From Paenibacillus sp. SC116 (lineage in GTDB: Bacteria; Bacillota; Bacilli; Paenibacillales; Paenibacillaceae), in contig NZ_JANIOF010000011.1 in assembly GCF_024733555.1 (NCBI RefSeq), positions 1 through 64,000 on the forward strand: a stretch of DNA of 64,000 nt, written 5' to 3'. The position numbers and the translations under genes are program-made. The notes beneath the pieces are model-generated. The model saw only the letters and a list, made by a program, of their open reading frames with translations, was not told where the DNA came from and searched no databases. Below, piece after piece: positions 1-9,341 of the stretch (within the stretch, counting starts at the first letter, position 1; every line of letters starts with the position of its first letter).

Positions 1-101
1 GAGGGGTTCCACGCGTACCCATCCCGAACACGAACGTTAAGTCCTCCAGCGCCGATGGTACTTGGACCGCAGGGTCCCGGGAGAGTAGGACGTCGCCAAG
101 C
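1..101 (+). rRNA. rrf: 5S ribosomal RNA, 3' part (5' end cut by the window)
   Basis: The first 101 bases match the body and 3' end of a Bacillales 5S rRNA: the conserved CCGAACACG loop near position 24, the GCGCCGATGGTA stretch near 49-60, and GAGAGTAGGACG before the closing GCCAAGC. About 15-20 bases of the 5' end lie outside the window. It should be the last gene of an rRNA operon, since a terminator follows at once and no tRNA gene is seen after it. Confidence 0.95.
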
Positions 102-105
102 AATC

Positions 106-136
106 AAAACCCACTGATATTTTTAGTGGGTTTTTT
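106..136 (+). terminator. Rho-independent terminator of the rRNA operon
   Basis: A 10-bp stem (AAAACCCACT at 106-115 paired with AGTGGGTTTT at 125-134) ends in a run of six T. It lies 5 bases after the 5S rRNA and ends the rRNA operon. Confidence 0.93.
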
Positions 137-196
137 GTATTCTTACTTATTCATATTGTATTTTGAAGTTGCTCATGCCACCGTGATATTCACCTT

Positions 197-622
197 TTAT
201 ACACAGATGTTAGTAAATCAAAAAACTTCTCTTCTGTTCTCCACATGTGCATAAGTTCTGTTTGAAATCCGCAAATTATTCATTATTACTTCATTTATGC
301 AGTTAATTATTAATGTTATTCATATAATTATCCACGTCTTATTAACGTTCTGTGGAAATGTTGTGACTTGTTCACAAAGAGAATGAAATTGTAGCCTCAA
401 TAATGGATTACTCTCTTGTTGATTATCCACATCTTTTCTAAACATTCTTTGATGTGATATGACTATTTCTAATACGCATGCCAAACGCGAACCATGATAG
501 TAGGAACGAAACCTTAAAGGGTTTATATAAAGGTCTGCTAATAGACTGGATAGTAAGCGCTTCCGATTGTTCGCATACTGTCCAATACGGAATGTGCAGA
601 ACTGTTAATCAATTGTGGATAT
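197..622. promoter_or_regulatory. Cluster of DnaA-box-like 9-mers in an AT-rich intergenic region
   Basis: The 648-base gap between the 5S terminator and ctsR holds no plausible gene. It contains three perfect matches to the DnaA box TTATNCACA: 197-205 (TTATACACA, +), 246-254 (TGTGCATAA, the reverse of TTATGCACA) and 423-431 (TTATCCACA, +). Four further 9-mers have one mismatch: 237-245 (TTCTCCACA), 328-336 (TTATCCACG), 368-376 (TTGTTCACA) and 614-622 (TGTGGATAT, minus sense). Between them lies very AT-rich sequence (about 270-330). DnaA-box clusters outside oriC that titrate or reset DnaA are known in Bacillus. That this cluster does so is inference. It could also regulate ctsR, whose -35 begins 23 bases after the last box. 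Confidence 0.6.
547..584 (+). repeat. Strong hairpin without a T-run upstream of the ctsR promoter
   Basis: TGGATAGTA (547-555) pairs with TACTGTCCA (576-584) with one G-T wobble, and GCG (557-559) with CGC (572-574), closing a 12-base loop. No T-run follows, so it is not a normal terminator. It ends 61 bases before the ctsR -35 element. No function can be assigned. Confidence 0.5.
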
Positions 623-644
623 TTTAATTTTTTATAACAAACGA

Positions 645-674
645 TTGGCAAAGAATAATAAGTTCTGCTATAAT
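645..674 (+). promoter_or_regulatory. Sigma-A promoter of the ctsR operon
   Basis: TTGGCA (645-650), an 18-base spacer and TATAAT (669-674), preceded by TG as TGCTATAAT, an extended -10. It lies directly upstream of the CtsR operators, so a bound repressor would cover the early transcribed region. Confidence 0.8.
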
Positions 675-682
675 AACTCCAA

Positions 683-750
683 GGTCAAAGAAAGTCAAAG
701 TCAATGAAATATAGTCGAAGTCGAATAAAAATAGGTCAAAAATGGTTAAA
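683..750 (+). promoter_or_regulatory. CtsR operators (two heptad direct repeats)
   Basis: The CtsR consensus is a tandem RGTCAAA-NAN-RGTCAAA. Positions 683-699 read GGTCAAA-GAA-AGTCAAA, a perfect match. Positions 734-750 read GGTCAAA-AAT-GGTTAAA, one base off. Degenerate AGTCGAA units lie between them (around 712-725). The sites follow the -10 element, so they imply repression by CtsR of its own operon and release on heat or protein stress. Confidence 0.88.
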
Positions 751-784
751 CCTAATAATAGATGCTCAGAAAGGAGGGAGTTAA

Positions 785-1249
785 TTGCGTAACATTTCCG
801 ACTTGATCGAGCAGCATCTGAAAGTTTTGTTGCTGAATAGTCAAGAAGGGGCTGTAGAGATTCAGCGCAACGACCTCGCCCAGCAATTTTCTTGCGTACC
901 TTCTCAGATCAACTACGTTATTAGTACTCGTTTTTCATTAGAAAAGGGCTACGTAGTTGAAAGTAAGCGTGGTGGTGGTGGTTATATCCGAATTCAGCGT
1001 ATAGAGCTGCCAGCGCAGCATGCGATACACGCTCATGTGTGCGATACGATTGGTGATTGCATCAGTCAAGAGACAGGGGAAGGGATCATATATCAACTGG
1101 AAGAGGCTGAAATTATCTCCCAACGTGAGGCGAGTTTGCTACGGGCAGCTGTTTCTCGTGACAACTTGATGCTTAAATTGCCTTATCGAGATGAGCTTCG
1201 TGCAAAGTTATTGCGTGCAATGCTTGTGGCTCTGCTTGGTAAATCGTAG
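785..1249 (+). CDS. ctsR: Transcriptional repressor CtsR of class III stress genes
   Basis: This 154-residue protein is the DNA-binding repressor of the clp heat-shock genes. The N-terminal half carries the winged helix region with the Gly-rich wing RGGGGY near residue 60, typical of CtsR; the C-terminal half is the dimerisation domain. It starts at a TTG, set by an excellent ribosome site (AAAGGAGGG, 769-777) 7-8 bases upstream; no ATG fits. It is the first gene of ctsR-mcsA-mcsB-clpC, and the operators upstream indicate autoregulation. In the family, arginine phosphorylation by McsB and heat sensing by the wing inactivate it. Length is normal and no lesion is seen. Confidence 0.97.
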   Translation: MRNISDLIEQHLKVLLLNSQEGAVEIQRNDLAQQFSCVPSQINYVISTRFSLEKGYVVESKRGGGGYIRIQRIELPAQHAIHAHVCDTIGDCISQETGEGIIYQLEEAEIISQREASLLRAAVSRDNLMLKLPYRDELRAKLLRAMLVALLGKS

Positions 1250-1344
1250 TTTCGGATTGACAAGACACAGACGTTCACTTTACGTAATCAATTCGGATAA
1301 GATGCTAGTTCTTATAGTATCCGGTCAGAAGGAGGAACGAGGTT

Positions 1345-1899
1345 ATGATGTGTCAGCAATGTGGACAGAAATCAGCTACTCTACATTTCACGAAGATTAT
1401 TAATGGTGAAAAAACCGAGTTTCACATCTGTGAAAGCTGTGCTCGTGAAAAAGGTGAATTAATACCTGGGGCACCAAACGGTTTCTCCATTCACAACTTG
1501 TTATCGGGTTTATTAGACTTCGATATGACCAATGGAAACAGTCAGCTTCAGAGTGGCTTATATGGAGTTAAGTCAACGCAAGAAGTGATGCGCTGTGATC
1601 ACTGCGGCCTCACTTTTTCACAATTCAGTAAGATGGGTCGTTTTGGCTGCGATGCTTGCTACAATTCATTTGCTTCTCGGTTGGATCCACTCTTGAAGCG
1701 AGTTCACGGTAGTATTGTTCATGTCGGTAAAATACCGAAGCGGAATGGCATTGTGATGCAGCGTAAGCGTGAGTTAATTGTTTTGCGTGAAAAGCTACAG
1801 CTGAGCATTCAACTGGAACAATTTGAAACTGCAGCTCAATTACGGGATGAGATTCGTAAAATTGAGCAGGATTTATCGGGTGGAGCCGAAGCGAAATAA
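1345..1899 (+). CDS. mcsA: Protein-arginine kinase activator McsA (zinc-binding, UVR domain)
   Basis: This 184-residue protein is the activating partner of the arginine kinase McsB. It shows the four CxxC motifs of the family: CQQC at residues 3-6 and CESC near 29-32, then CDHC and CDAC near 80-105, which bind zinc. The C-terminal part is a UVR coiled coil (LEQFETAAQLRDEIRKIE), also found in ClpC and UvrB, probably the contact surface with ClpC. The first of two adjacent ATG codons is used, 9 bases after AAGGAGG. It lies 95 bases after ctsR and 31 before mcsB, in the same operon. Confidence 0.96.
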   Translation: MMCQQCGQKSATLHFTKIINGEKTEFHICESCAREKGELIPGAPNGFSIHNLLSGLLDFDMTNGNSQLQSGLYGVKSTQEVMRCDHCGLTFSQFSKMGRFGCDACYNSFASRLDPLLKRVHGSIVHVGKIPKRNGIVMQRKRELIVLREKLQLSIQLEQFETAAQLRDEIRKIEQDLSGGAEAK

Positions 1900-1930
1900 T
1901 CGTGTAGATGAGCAAGGAGGAGTAGAGCAT

Positions 1931-3007
1931 ATGTCCAATCACTCTTTTATGGAGCAACCAGTAAGCGATTGGATGAGAGGCACAGGACCTGACTCGGATA
2001 TCGTCATAAGCAGCCGAATACGGATTGCCCGGAACTTGAATGGTCTACCATTTCCGCTGCTTGCGACAAATCAGCAGTCGGCCGAATCGCTTTCTCGATT
2101 AACGAAGGTAACGGAATCTTCAGACTTTTCGCAGTTGGGACATTTTCAGGCAATTGCTCTAACAGAGCTTACTGATATGGAGCGACAGGTGTTGGTCGAG
2201 AAACATTTGATTAGCCCAAACTTGGCGAATGAATCCCGCAACGGTGGTCTTCTATTAAAGGATGATGAATCGGTCAGCATTATGCTGAACGAAGAGGATC
2301 ATTTACGTATTCAATGTTTGTATCCAGGCTTACAAATACACGAGGCTTGGGATGAGGCAAGTCGTATTGATGATGTGTTTGAAGCTCATGTTGATTATGC
2401 CTTTGATGAAAAACGAGGGTATTTAACAAGCTGCCCAACAAATGTGGGCACAGGGATCCGTGCTTCGGTTATGATGCACTTACCTGCACTTGTGCTTACA
2501 CAGCAGATTAATCGTATTTTACAAGCTGTTGCTCAAGTAGGGCTCGCTGTACGAGGTTTGTACGGGGAAGGTAGCGAAGCAACGGGGAATTTATTTCAGG
2601 TTTCGAACCAAATTACGCTCGGTCAGTCAGAGTCCGAAATTATTGATAATCTGTATGGAGTAGTGAAGCAGATTATTGAACATGAAAAATCGGCCCGTGA
2701 ACAGTTGATCCAGCAAAGCAATACTCGATTGACGGATCGGATTTGCCGTTCTTATGGCATATTGAAGCATGCTGTCGTAATAGATTCAAAGGAAGCTTCA
2801 CAACGACTGTCCGATATTCGGCTCGGTGCAGATTTAGAAATGTTGAAGGATGTTGCGGGAACTGCGTTGAATGAATTATTAGTAATGACCCAACCAGGAT
2901 TCTTACAGCATATTTATAAGAAGCCAATGAGTGCTGATGAACGGGATATCTATCGTGCGCGATTGATCCGCGATACGTTGGGGAATAAACGCGACATCTC
3001 ACAGTAA
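1931..3007 (+). CDS. mcsB: Protein-arginine kinase McsB
   Basis: This 358-residue protein belongs to the phosphagen kinase fold and phosphorylates arginine on damaged proteins and on CtsR, marking them for ClpCP. Visible signatures are the nucleotide-binding stretch SSRIRIARNL near residues 25-34, the ESRNGGLLL region, and the conserved active-site stretch LTSCPTNVGTGIRASV. The start ATG at 1931 is 10 bases after AAGGAGG; an upstream in-frame ATG at 1823 lies inside mcsA and lacks a ribosome site. Third gene of the CtsR regulon operon. Length matches the family and all motifs are present. Confidence 0.97.
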   Translation: MSNHSFMEQPVSDWMRGTGPDSDIVISSRIRIARNLNGLPFPLLATNQQSAESLSRLTKVTESSDFSQLGHFQAIALTELTDMERQVLVEKHLISPNLANESRNGGLLLKDDESVSIMLNEEDHLRIQCLYPGLQIHEAWDEASRIDDVFEAHVDYAFDEKRGYLTSCPTNVGTGIRASVMMHLPALVLTQQINRILQAVAQVGLAVRGLYGEGSEATGNLFQVSNQITLGQSESEIIDNLYGVVKQIIEHEKSAREQLIQQSNTRLTDRICRSYGILKHAVVIDSKEASQRLSDIRLGADLEMLKDVAGTALNELLVMTQPGFLQHIYKKPMSADERDIYRARLIRDTLGNKRDISQ

Positions 3008-3066
3008 TCACTTGGTACAATACGGCTTAGTCATTGCAACAAATATTCATGTGGAGGTGCAACAAT

Positions 3067-5535
3067 ATGATGTTCGGTAGATTTACGGAAAGAGCGCAAA
3101 AAGTACTCGCATTAGCTCAAGAAGAAGCAATGCGTCTTGGACACAACAATATTGGCACAGAGCATATTTTGCTTGGTCTTATTCGTGAAGGGGAAGGCAT
3201 CGCAGCGAAAGCTCTTGTTGCCCTAGGATTAGGACTAGAAAAAATTCAAGATGAAGTAGAATCACTAATTGGTCGCGGGCAAGAGCAACCGACCAATATC
3301 GCTTATACACCGCGTGCAAAGAAAGTTATCGAGTTGTCGATGGATGAAGCACGCAAGCTTGGTCATACGTATGTAGGGACAGAGCATATTTTGCTCGGTC
3401 TTATTAGAGAAGGGGAAGGCGTTGCTGCACGTGTACTGAACAATGTTGGCATCAGCTTGAATAAAGCACGTCAGCAAGTGCTGCAGCTGCTTGGCAGCAG
3501 TGAAGCTGTTTCGAGCCATCACGGTTCTCCTCAAAATGTGAGCACGCCAACATTGGATAGCTTGGCTCGTGATTTGACAGCTAGTGCAAAAGAGGGCAAC
3601 CTCGATCCAGTCATTGGCCGCGGTCGTGAGATTGAGCGTGTTATTCAAGTACTAAGCCGTCGTACGAAGAACAATCCAGTTCTTATCGGGGAGCCAGGCG
3701 TAGGTAAGACAGCTGTTGCAGAAGGATTGGCGCAGAAAATTATCCACAATGAGATTCCAGAGACGCTGCGCGATAAACGTGTCATGACGCTAGATATGGG
3801 CTCAGTTGTCGCTGGTACGAAATATCGTGGTGAGTTTGAGGATCGTCTCAAGAAGATAATGGACGAAATTCGCCAAGCGGGAAATATCATCTTGTTCATT
3901 GATGAGTTGCACACTCTTATTGGAGCAGGCGGTGCTGAAGGAGCAATTGATGCTTCTAACATTTTGAAGCCAGCTTTGGCTCGTGGTGAATTGCAATGCA
4001 TCGGGGCAACTACGTTGGATGAATACCGCAAATATATTGAGAAGGATGCTGCTCTGGAACGTCGTTTTCAACCGATCACAGTTGATCAGCCGACACCGGA
4101 GGAAGCCATTCTTATTCTCAAAGGTCTGCGTGACCGCTATGAAGCCCACCATCGTGTAAAAATAACGGATGAAGCTATTTTGCAGGCAGTTAAATTATCC
4201 GATCGTTATATTACGGATCGTTTCTTGCCTGATAAAGCGATTGACCTTATTGATGAAGCAGGCTCCAAAGTTCGCTTGAATTCTTACACAGTACCGCCAA
4301 ATTTGAAGGAACTGGAACAGCGTCTTGAAGACATTCGCAAAGAAAAGGATGCTGCCGTTCAGAGCCAAGAATTTGAAAAAGCAGCCGCACTTCGCGATAC
4401 AGAACAGAAGATGCGCGAAGAGTTGGAGACAGTGCGTAATCAATGGAAAGAGAAGCAAGGCCGTCTAGATTCTGAAGTAACGCCAGAAGATATTGCGCAT
4501 ATAGTTGCGAGCTGGACGGGAATTCCTGTGCTTAAGCTTAAGGAAGAGGAAACAGAGCGACTGCTGAACATGGAGTCAATCCTCCATGAGCGTGTTATCG
4601 GGCAAGATGAAGCAGTTAAGGCAGTGAGCCGTGCGATCCGTCGTGCTCGTGCTGGTCTCAAAGATCCGAAGCGTCCAATGGGTTCATTCATCTTCCTTGG
4701 TCCAACGGGTGTAGGTAAGACTGAGCTTGCTCGTGCACTAGCAGAATCATTGTTCGGTGATGAGAACTCTGTCATTCGTATCGATATGTCCGAGTATATG
4801 GAGAAGCATTCTACAGCTCGTCTTGTTGGAGCTCCTCCGGGGTATGTTGGTTATGAAGAGGGAGGCCAACTAACGGAGAAAGTACGTCGTAAGCCGTATT
4901 CTGTCGTGCTTCTCGATGAGATCGAGAAGGCACACCCTGAAGTGTTCAACATTTTGTTGCAGGTGCTTGAGGATGGACGATTGACGGATTCCAAAGGACG
5001 TGTTGTTGACTTCCGCAATACGCTCATTATTTTGACATCCAACGTAGGTGCTGAAGCGATCAAACGCAATTCTACTTTGGGCTTCACAGCTCGTACGGAC
5101 AGCGAGAAGGACTACAGCAGCATGAAGGACAAAGTGATGGGCGAGTTAAAGAAAAGTTTCCGTCCTGAGTTCTTGAACCGTATCGATGAGATTATCGTAT
5201 TCCATTCCCTAGAGGAGAAGCATATTGCGGAAATTGTTAGCCTAATGGCTGATGACTTAAGCAAGCGTCTTAAGGAACAAGATATTCACTTTGAACTTAC
5301 CGAGAAAGCGAAGTCGTTCTTAGCGAAGGAAGGATACGATCCTGCATATGGAGCAAGGCCTTTGCGTCGTGCGATCCAGAAGCATATTGAAGATCGTCTT
5401 TCTGAAGAGTTGCTTCGTGGTAATATCTCTAAAGGCGATTCTGTATCGATTGATGAAAAAGACGGTGAATTGCATGTTATCCATCAATCACAAGAAGGTC
5501 CAAGTGAGAAAGAGCCTGAACCATCTCAAAAATAA
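3067..5535 (+). CDS. clpC: ATP-dependent Clp protease ATP-binding subunit ClpC
   Basis: This 822-residue Hsp100 unfoldase feeds arginine-phosphorylated or adaptor-delivered proteins to ClpP. It has two N-terminal Clp repeats (each containing the string [20 protein letters not shown] or a close variant), a first AAA+ module with Walker A GEPGVGKT near residues 208-215 and Walker [10 protein letters not shown], a UVR/M-domain coiled coil near 430-470 that distinguishes ClpC from ClpA, and a second AAA+ module with GPTGVGKT near 545-552. The ATG at 3067 is 7 bases after GGAGGTG; an earlier ATG at 3034 precedes the ribosome site. It closes the ctsR operon. The ClpP gene is not in this window. Confidence 0.98.
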   Translation: MMFGRFTERAQKVLALAQEEAMRLGHNNIGTEHILLGLIREGEGIAAKALVALGLGLEKIQDEVESLIGRGQEQPTNIAYTPRAKKVIELSMDEARKLGHTYVGTEHILLGLIREGEGVAARVLNNVGISLNKARQQVLQLLGSSEAVSSHHGSPQNVSTPTLDSLARDLTASAKEGNLDPVIGRGREIERVIQVLSRRTKNNPVLIGEPGVGKTAVAEGLAQKIIHNEIPETLRDKRVMTLDMGSVVAGTKYRGEFEDRLKKIMDEIRQAGNIILFIDELHTLIGAGGAEGAIDASNILKPALARGELQCIGATTLDEYRKYIEKDAALERRFQPITVDQPTPEEAILILKGLRDRYEAHHRVKITDEAILQAVKLSDRYITDRFLPDKAIDLIDEAGSKVRLNSYTVPPNLKELEQRLEDIRKEKDAAVQSQEFEKAAALRDTEQKMREELETVRNQWKEKQGRLDSEVTPEDIAHIVASWTGIPVLKLKEEETERLLNMESILHERVIGQDEAVKAVSRAIRRARAGLKDPKRPMGSFIFLGPTGVGKTELARALAESLFGDENSVIRIDMSEYMEKHSTARLVGAPPGYVGYEEGGQLTEKVRRKPYSVVLLDEIEKAHPEVFNILLQVLEDGRLTDSKGRVVDFRNTLIILTSNVGAEAIKRNSTLGFTARTDSEKDYSSMKDKVMGELKKSFRPEFLNRIDEIIVFHSLEEKHIAEIVSLMADDLSKRLKEQDIHFELTEKAKSFLAKEGYDPAYGARPLRRAIQKHIEDRLSEELLRGNISKGDSVSIDEKDGELHVIHQSQEGPSEKEPEPSQK

Positions 5536-5617
5536 GCAAGTTGGGAGCTGCAATCTTGGTTAACTACTTGCAACTTTCAATATATAAAATGTCTTTCTGA
5601 AATGAATAAATCAACAT

Positions 5618-5668
5618 TGAAAAAACCTTCAGAGCTACTTCGAACAGTGCTCTTGAAGGTTTTTTTCA
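5618..5668 (+). terminator. Terminator of the ctsR-clpC operon
   Basis: AACCTTCAGAGC pairs with GCTCTTGAAGGTT (one bulged T) across a 12-base loop, followed by a seven-T run. It lies about 85 bases after clpC. Confidence 0.9.
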
Positions 5669-5968
5669 TTTTTCTTTCTTTATTTGATTGTCTACTTCAA
5701 GGGAGTGTGTCCTTTTTTATTGACTTGCCTTTCCACGCCCCTGCAAAAATGGTAAACTTGAGTATAATAGGATATTCGTCGTTTTCCTACAAAAAAGGAT
5801 AACAATTGCGTACATTATTCATAATCGAGTTGGATGATGTCGATAAAATGAAGAGAAGTATCATCATTGCTCCGTGCTAGTGTTTTGTGCAGGAAAGTAG
5901 CCATCTGCCTCTGACTAATTCCACATCAAGACACGGAAAATAGGATGAGGATAGGAGTTGTAAGTTTT
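5669..5968. other. Intergenic region upstream of radA
   Basis: These 300 bases hold no convincing gene. A TATAAT at 5763-5768 is the best promoter-like element, but there is no good -35 at the right distance (a TTGACT at 5720-5725 is too far). AGGAG at 5953-5957 is the radA ribosome site. Nothing else stands out. Confidence 0.5.
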
Positions 5969-7336
5969 ATGGCTAAAGTAAAAACAAAGTTTTTCTGTGC
6001 AGAATGCGGATATGAGTCGCCTAAATGGATGGGGAAATGTCCAGGATGTAACCAGTGGAATACGATGGTAGAGGAACGAGAGACAGTTGTGAAGACAAAG
6101 GGTATGAAGTCTTCCTTCGCTCAAACGAAAGAAATTCCACAACCGATCATACATATTGAAAGTGGGCGTGAACCACGTATAAGTACGACGATGTCTGAAT
6201 TGAATCGTGTACTTGGCGGCGGGGTAGTACCAGGATCGCTCATTCTTGTCGGTGGTGATCCTGGTATTGGTAAGTCTACGTTGTTGCTCCAGACTTCCAA
6301 TGCGATAGCTATGAGCGGTTTAAAGGTATTGTATGTGTCCGGCGAGGAGTCGATGCGTCAAACAAAGCTGCGGGCTGATCGGCTGGGAGTTTTGTCTGAC
6401 CAACTATTTGTGCTTAGTGAGACAAACTTGCAGTACATTGAAGAAGCAATCGAGGCTATGCAGCCTGATTTCCTCGTTATCGATTCAATCCAGACGGTAT
6501 TCCAACCTTCCGTTGAATCAGCTCCGGGCAGTGTCGCGCAAGTAAGAGAATGCACAAGTACATTTATGCGGATCGCGAAGGGTAAAGGCATCGCTACCGT
6601 ACTTGTCGGACATGTAACGAAGGAAGGAGCCATAGCCGGCCCACGTTTATTGGAGCATATGGTTGACTGCGTCTTGTATTTTGAAGGTGAGCGTCACCAT
6701 TCGTATCGTATTTTACGGGCGGTTAAAAATCGATTTGGATCGACGAATGAAATCGGCATATTTGATATGACTGAGGCTGGACTCGTAGAGGTTAAAAATC
6801 CATCTGAACTATTTTTGCAGGAACGGCCACTTGGTGTTTCTGGTTCAATAGTTGTGGCTAGCCTCGAAGGTACACGACCGGTTCTAGTAGAGATGCAGGC
6901 ACTTGTAGCAGCGACTAATTTCCCTTCTCCTCGACGTACTGCCACAGGCATTGATCATCATCGCCTTGCTCTTATCATTGCAGTATTAGAGAAACGTATG
7001 GGGATGTTTCTGCAGAACCAAGATGCTTATGTTAATGTTGCAGGTGGCATACGTCTGGATGAACCAGCAGTCGATTTGGCAATTGCGATTGCCATCGCAT
7101 CTAGCTTCCGCGACATGCCAACTCAGCCATTCGATGTAGTTATTGGCGAAGTGGGTTTGACGGGAGAAGTAAGAGCGGTCTCACGTGCTGAACAGCGCGT
7201 GAAGGAAGCAGAAAAATTAGGATTCAAACGAATTATTATGCCGGAGAAGAGTCTTCGTGGCTGGACTCCGCCTAAGCATATTGAGATTGTAGGTGTAAAT
7301 ACCGTTGCAGAAGCATTGACAGCAGCGCTAGGTTAG
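5969..7336 (+). CDS. radA: DNA repair protein RadA (Sms)
   Basis: This 455-residue protein is the RecA-like branch-migration ATPase that processes recombination intermediates. Visible in order: a four-Cys zinc finger (C10, C13, C24, C27), Walker [11 protein letters not shown] near residues 95-104, the RadA-specific KNRFG motif near 252-256, and a C-terminal Lon-protease-like domain (the [18 protein letters not shown] region). The start at 5969 gives the typical MAKVKTKF N-terminus behind AGGAG; the in-frame ATG at 5945 precedes that site. disA follows after 16 bases, so the two are probably co-transcribed, as in Bacillus. Confidence 0.97.
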   Translation: MAKVKTKFFCAECGYESPKWMGKCPGCNQWNTMVEERETVVKTKGMKSSFAQTKEIPQPIIHIESGREPRISTTMSELNRVLGGGVVPGSLILVGGDPGIGKSTLLLQTSNAIAMSGLKVLYVSGEESMRQTKLRADRLGVLSDQLFVLSETNLQYIEEAIEAMQPDFLVIDSIQTVFQPSVESAPGSVAQVRECTSTFMRIAKGKGIATVLVGHVTKEGAIAGPRLLEHMVDCVLYFEGERHHSYRILRAVKNRFGSTNEIGIFDMTEAGLVEVKNPSELFLQERPLGVSGSIVVASLEGTRPVLVEMQALVAATNFPSPRRTATGIDHHRLALIIAVLEKRMGMFLQNQDAYVNVAGGIRLDEPAVDLAIAIAIASSFRDMPTQPFDVVIGEVGLTGEVRAVSRAEQRVKEAEKLGFKRIIMPEKSLRGWTPPKHIEIVGVNTVAEALTAALG

Positions 7337-7352
7337 GGGGCTCAAATCAAAG

Positions 7353-8432
7353 ATGAGTGTCAAAGATAATCAGCTGGATATTATGAATGATCTTCTTAAA
7401 ATGGTTGCTCCAGGTACGTCTTTTCGAGATGGTCTGGAGAACGTTTTACGTGCCAAAACAGGGGCTCTAATCGTTGTTGGTTATAGTCCTGAAGTGATGG
7501 AAGTCGTTGATGGAGGCTTCTCCATAAACTGTGATTTTTCACCAAGTTATTTGTATGAACTTGCGAAAATGGACGGAGCAATCATTTTAAGTGAGGACTT
7601 AAAGCGTATACTATATGCAAATACGCAGCTTATACCAGATTCTTCGATCCCATCTATTGAGACGGGGATTCGCCATCGTACCGCGGAGCGGGTGGCTAAA
7701 CAAACAGGCAAACTAGTTGTGTCCATTTCTCAGCGACGTAATGTTATTACGATATATCAGGGCAGTCTTAGATATGCCTTGAAAGAGATTGGCGTTATTT
7801 TAGCGAAGGCCAACCAAGCTATTCAGACACTAGAGAAATATAGAGCGGTATTAATGCAAGGACTAACGAATTTATCGGCGTCTGAGTTTGAGGAATTGGT
7901 CAATTTGCAAGAAGTTGTGAATGTTATGCAACGAACTGAGATGGTATTACGTATTAAATTGGAGATCAAGCGATATATTAATGAACTAGGTACTGAAGGG
8001 CGACTCATTAGTATGCAGCTTGAAGAATTGGTCAGTAATACAGAAGATGATGCATGGCTTCTTTTGAAGGATTATGCACGCGACAACAGCGATGAGAAGA
8101 TTAAGGAAATATTGAATCAACTAAAAAAATGCACAGCTGACGAACTGCTCGATACAAATTATTTGATTCGACTTCTTGGATACCCGGTTACGAGTGCTGC
8201 TCAAGACGAGTCGATCTCGCCACGCGGATATCGTGTTCTGAACAAAATCCCACGTCTTCCTAATGTTATTATTACGAATTTGGTCGATAATTTCACAACT
8301 CTTCCTCATGTGCTTAGTGCAACAATTGAGGAATTGGATGAAGTGGACGGCATTGGCGAGGTAAGAGCACGCAATATCAAAGAAGGACTCAAACGAATTC
8401 AGGAGCAGGTTTTCATTGACAGGCAAATTTAG
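7353..8432 (+). CDS. disA: DNA integrity scanning diadenylate cyclase DisA
   Basis: This 359-residue enzyme makes cyclic di-AMP from two ATP and scans DNA for branched structures, pausing sporulation when damage is found. The N-terminal DAC domain shows the catalytic DGA motif (D74-A76) and RHR motif (R107-R109). A helical spine follows, and the C-terminus has a RuvA-like helix-hairpin-helix segment (the [19 protein letters not shown] region). The ribosome site is weak (TAGGGGG, about 13 bases upstream). It sits 16 bases after radA; RadA is known to restrain DisA activity. All key residues are present. Confidence 0.97.
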   Translation: MSVKDNQLDIMNDLLKMVAPGTSFRDGLENVLRAKTGALIVVGYSPEVMEVVDGGFSINCDFSPSYLYELAKMDGAIILSEDLKRILYANTQLIPDSSIPSIETGIRHRTAERVAKQTGKLVVSISQRRNVITIYQGSLRYALKEIGVILAKANQAIQTLEKYRAVLMQGLTNLSASEFEELVNLQEVVNVMQRTEMVLRIKLEIKRYINELGTEGRLISMQLEELVSNTEDDAWLLLKDYARDNSDEKIKEILNQLKKCTADELLDTNYLIRLLGYPVTSAAQDESISPRGYRVLNKIPRLPNVIITNLVDNFTTLPHVLSATIEELDEVDGIGEVRARNIKEGLKRIQEQVFIDRQI

Positions 8433-8486
8433 TTTACCTACAATGAATTCACGAACGTTGGGCATAGTATAATTAGAGGTGAATCT

Positions 8487-9212
8487 ATGATTACAAAGTC
8501 TCTTCCGAACTTGTTTACCATCGGTAACTTGTTTCTCGGAATTATAGCCATTATGCTTGCGTTTGATCAGGAGTATAATTTGGCTGCGCTCATGGTCATT
8601 ATAGCTATGCTATTGGATGGCTTGGATGGACGTGTAGCACGTGCATTGAATGCACAAAGTGAGTTCGGTAAGGAGCTTGATTCGCTTTCCGATGTAATAT
8701 CATTCGGAGTTGCACCAGCATTTATTATGTACGTGACTGCATTGACGGATGTGAATCCAGCTGTAGCGTGGATTGTAACAGCTATTTTCCCAATTTGCGG
8801 TGCGCTTCGCTTAGCTCGCTTCAATGTGATTGAGGGCACTCCCGGTTACTTTATCGGTTTGCCAATTCCAGCAGCGGGTGGCGTTATTTGTACATTAGCA
8901 TTATTCCATAATGATATATCCACAACATTTTTATTGATTGCGATGCTGCTTGTATCGTACTTGATGGTTAGTACAGTGCGTTATCCGAACTTCAAGAAGA
9001 TCGGAATTCCTAAGAAAGCAATCTGGATTACGCCGTTCGTTATTGCAGCTGCGGTAGGTCTTGCTTTGTGGAAGCCTGAGCAAATGCCAGTACTCATTTT
9101 CGTGCCGCTCGTTCTATACGCGCTGCTCGGCTTAAAAAAAAACGTTAGAATGCTGATACGACGTCGAAAGTCCCGAGTGGAATCTGAAGATACAGTATCG
9201 AAACATTTATAA
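8487..9212 (+). CDS. pssA: CDP-diacylglycerol-serine O-phosphatidyltransferase
   Basis: This 241-residue membrane enzyme joins CDP-diacylglycerol and serine to make phosphatidylserine, the precursor of phosphatidylethanolamine. The CDP-alcohol phosphotransferase signature is complete: D47-G48-x2-A51-R52-x8-G61-x3-D65-x3-D69, with the extra conserved D44. Several hydrophobic helices follow and the tail is short and basic (IRRRKSR). It begins 54 bases after disA behind AGAGGTGAATCT. In B. subtilis pssA lies elsewhere, so its place between disA and the PIN-TRAM gene is a local difference. The head group serine is inferred from overall family likeness. Confidence 0.92.
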   Translation: MITKSLPNLFTIGNLFLGIIAIMLAFDQEYNLAALMVIIAMLLDGLDGRVARALNAQSEFGKELDSLSDVISFGVAPAFIMYVTALTDVNPAVAWIVTAIFPICGALRLARFNVIEGTPGYFIGLPIPAAGGVICTLALFHNDISTTFLLIAMLLVSYLMVSTVRYPNFKKIGIPKKAIWITPFVIAAAVGLALWKPEQMPVLIFVPLVLYALLGLKKNVRMLIRRRKSRVESEDTVSKHL

Positions 9213-9234
9213 AGGACGACTATATCGATATACG

Positions 9235-9283
9235 AAGAGGTGCTTATTTTCATCTGAAAAGGATGAGGTAGGCATCTTTTTTT
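9235..9283 (+). terminator. Probable terminator after pssA
   Basis: An imperfect hairpin (AAGA..TGC..TTTCATC paired with GATGAGG..GCA..TCTT) ends in a run of seven T at 9277-9283. It lies 22 bases after pssA. Confidence 0.55.
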
Positions 9284-9301
9284 GTTGCTGCATACAAAAT
9301 A

Positions 9302-9326
9302 ACCGCTATGCCAATAGCACAGCGGT
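9302..9326 (-). terminator. Terminator of the minus-strand gene at 9342-9737
   Basis: ACCGCT and AGCGGT form a perfect 6-bp outer stem with TGC/GCA inside it. Read on the minus strand it is followed by TATTTTGT. It lies 15 bases beyond the stop codon of the minus-strand gene. Confidence 0.65.
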
Positions 9327-9341
9327 CGCAGCGAAAGTTCA

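Noticed and set aside
361-377. Rex or Fnr/Crp operator
   Set aside because: The half-sites TTGTGA and TCACAA are right but are five instead of six bases apart, and no redox gene is near.
137-644. A second replication origin
   Set aside because: DnaA boxes and AT-rich sequence are present, but dnaA, dnaN and the usual oriC gene context are absent; a DnaA-binding cluster is the more modest reading.
1257-1285. Promoter between ctsR and mcsA (TTGACA at 1257)
   Set aside because: No acceptable -10 lies 16-18 bases downstream; mcsA is explained by the operon promoter.
5602-5802. Possible 66-residue hydrophobic protein after clpC
   Set aside because: It runs through the clpC terminator and has no ribosome site.
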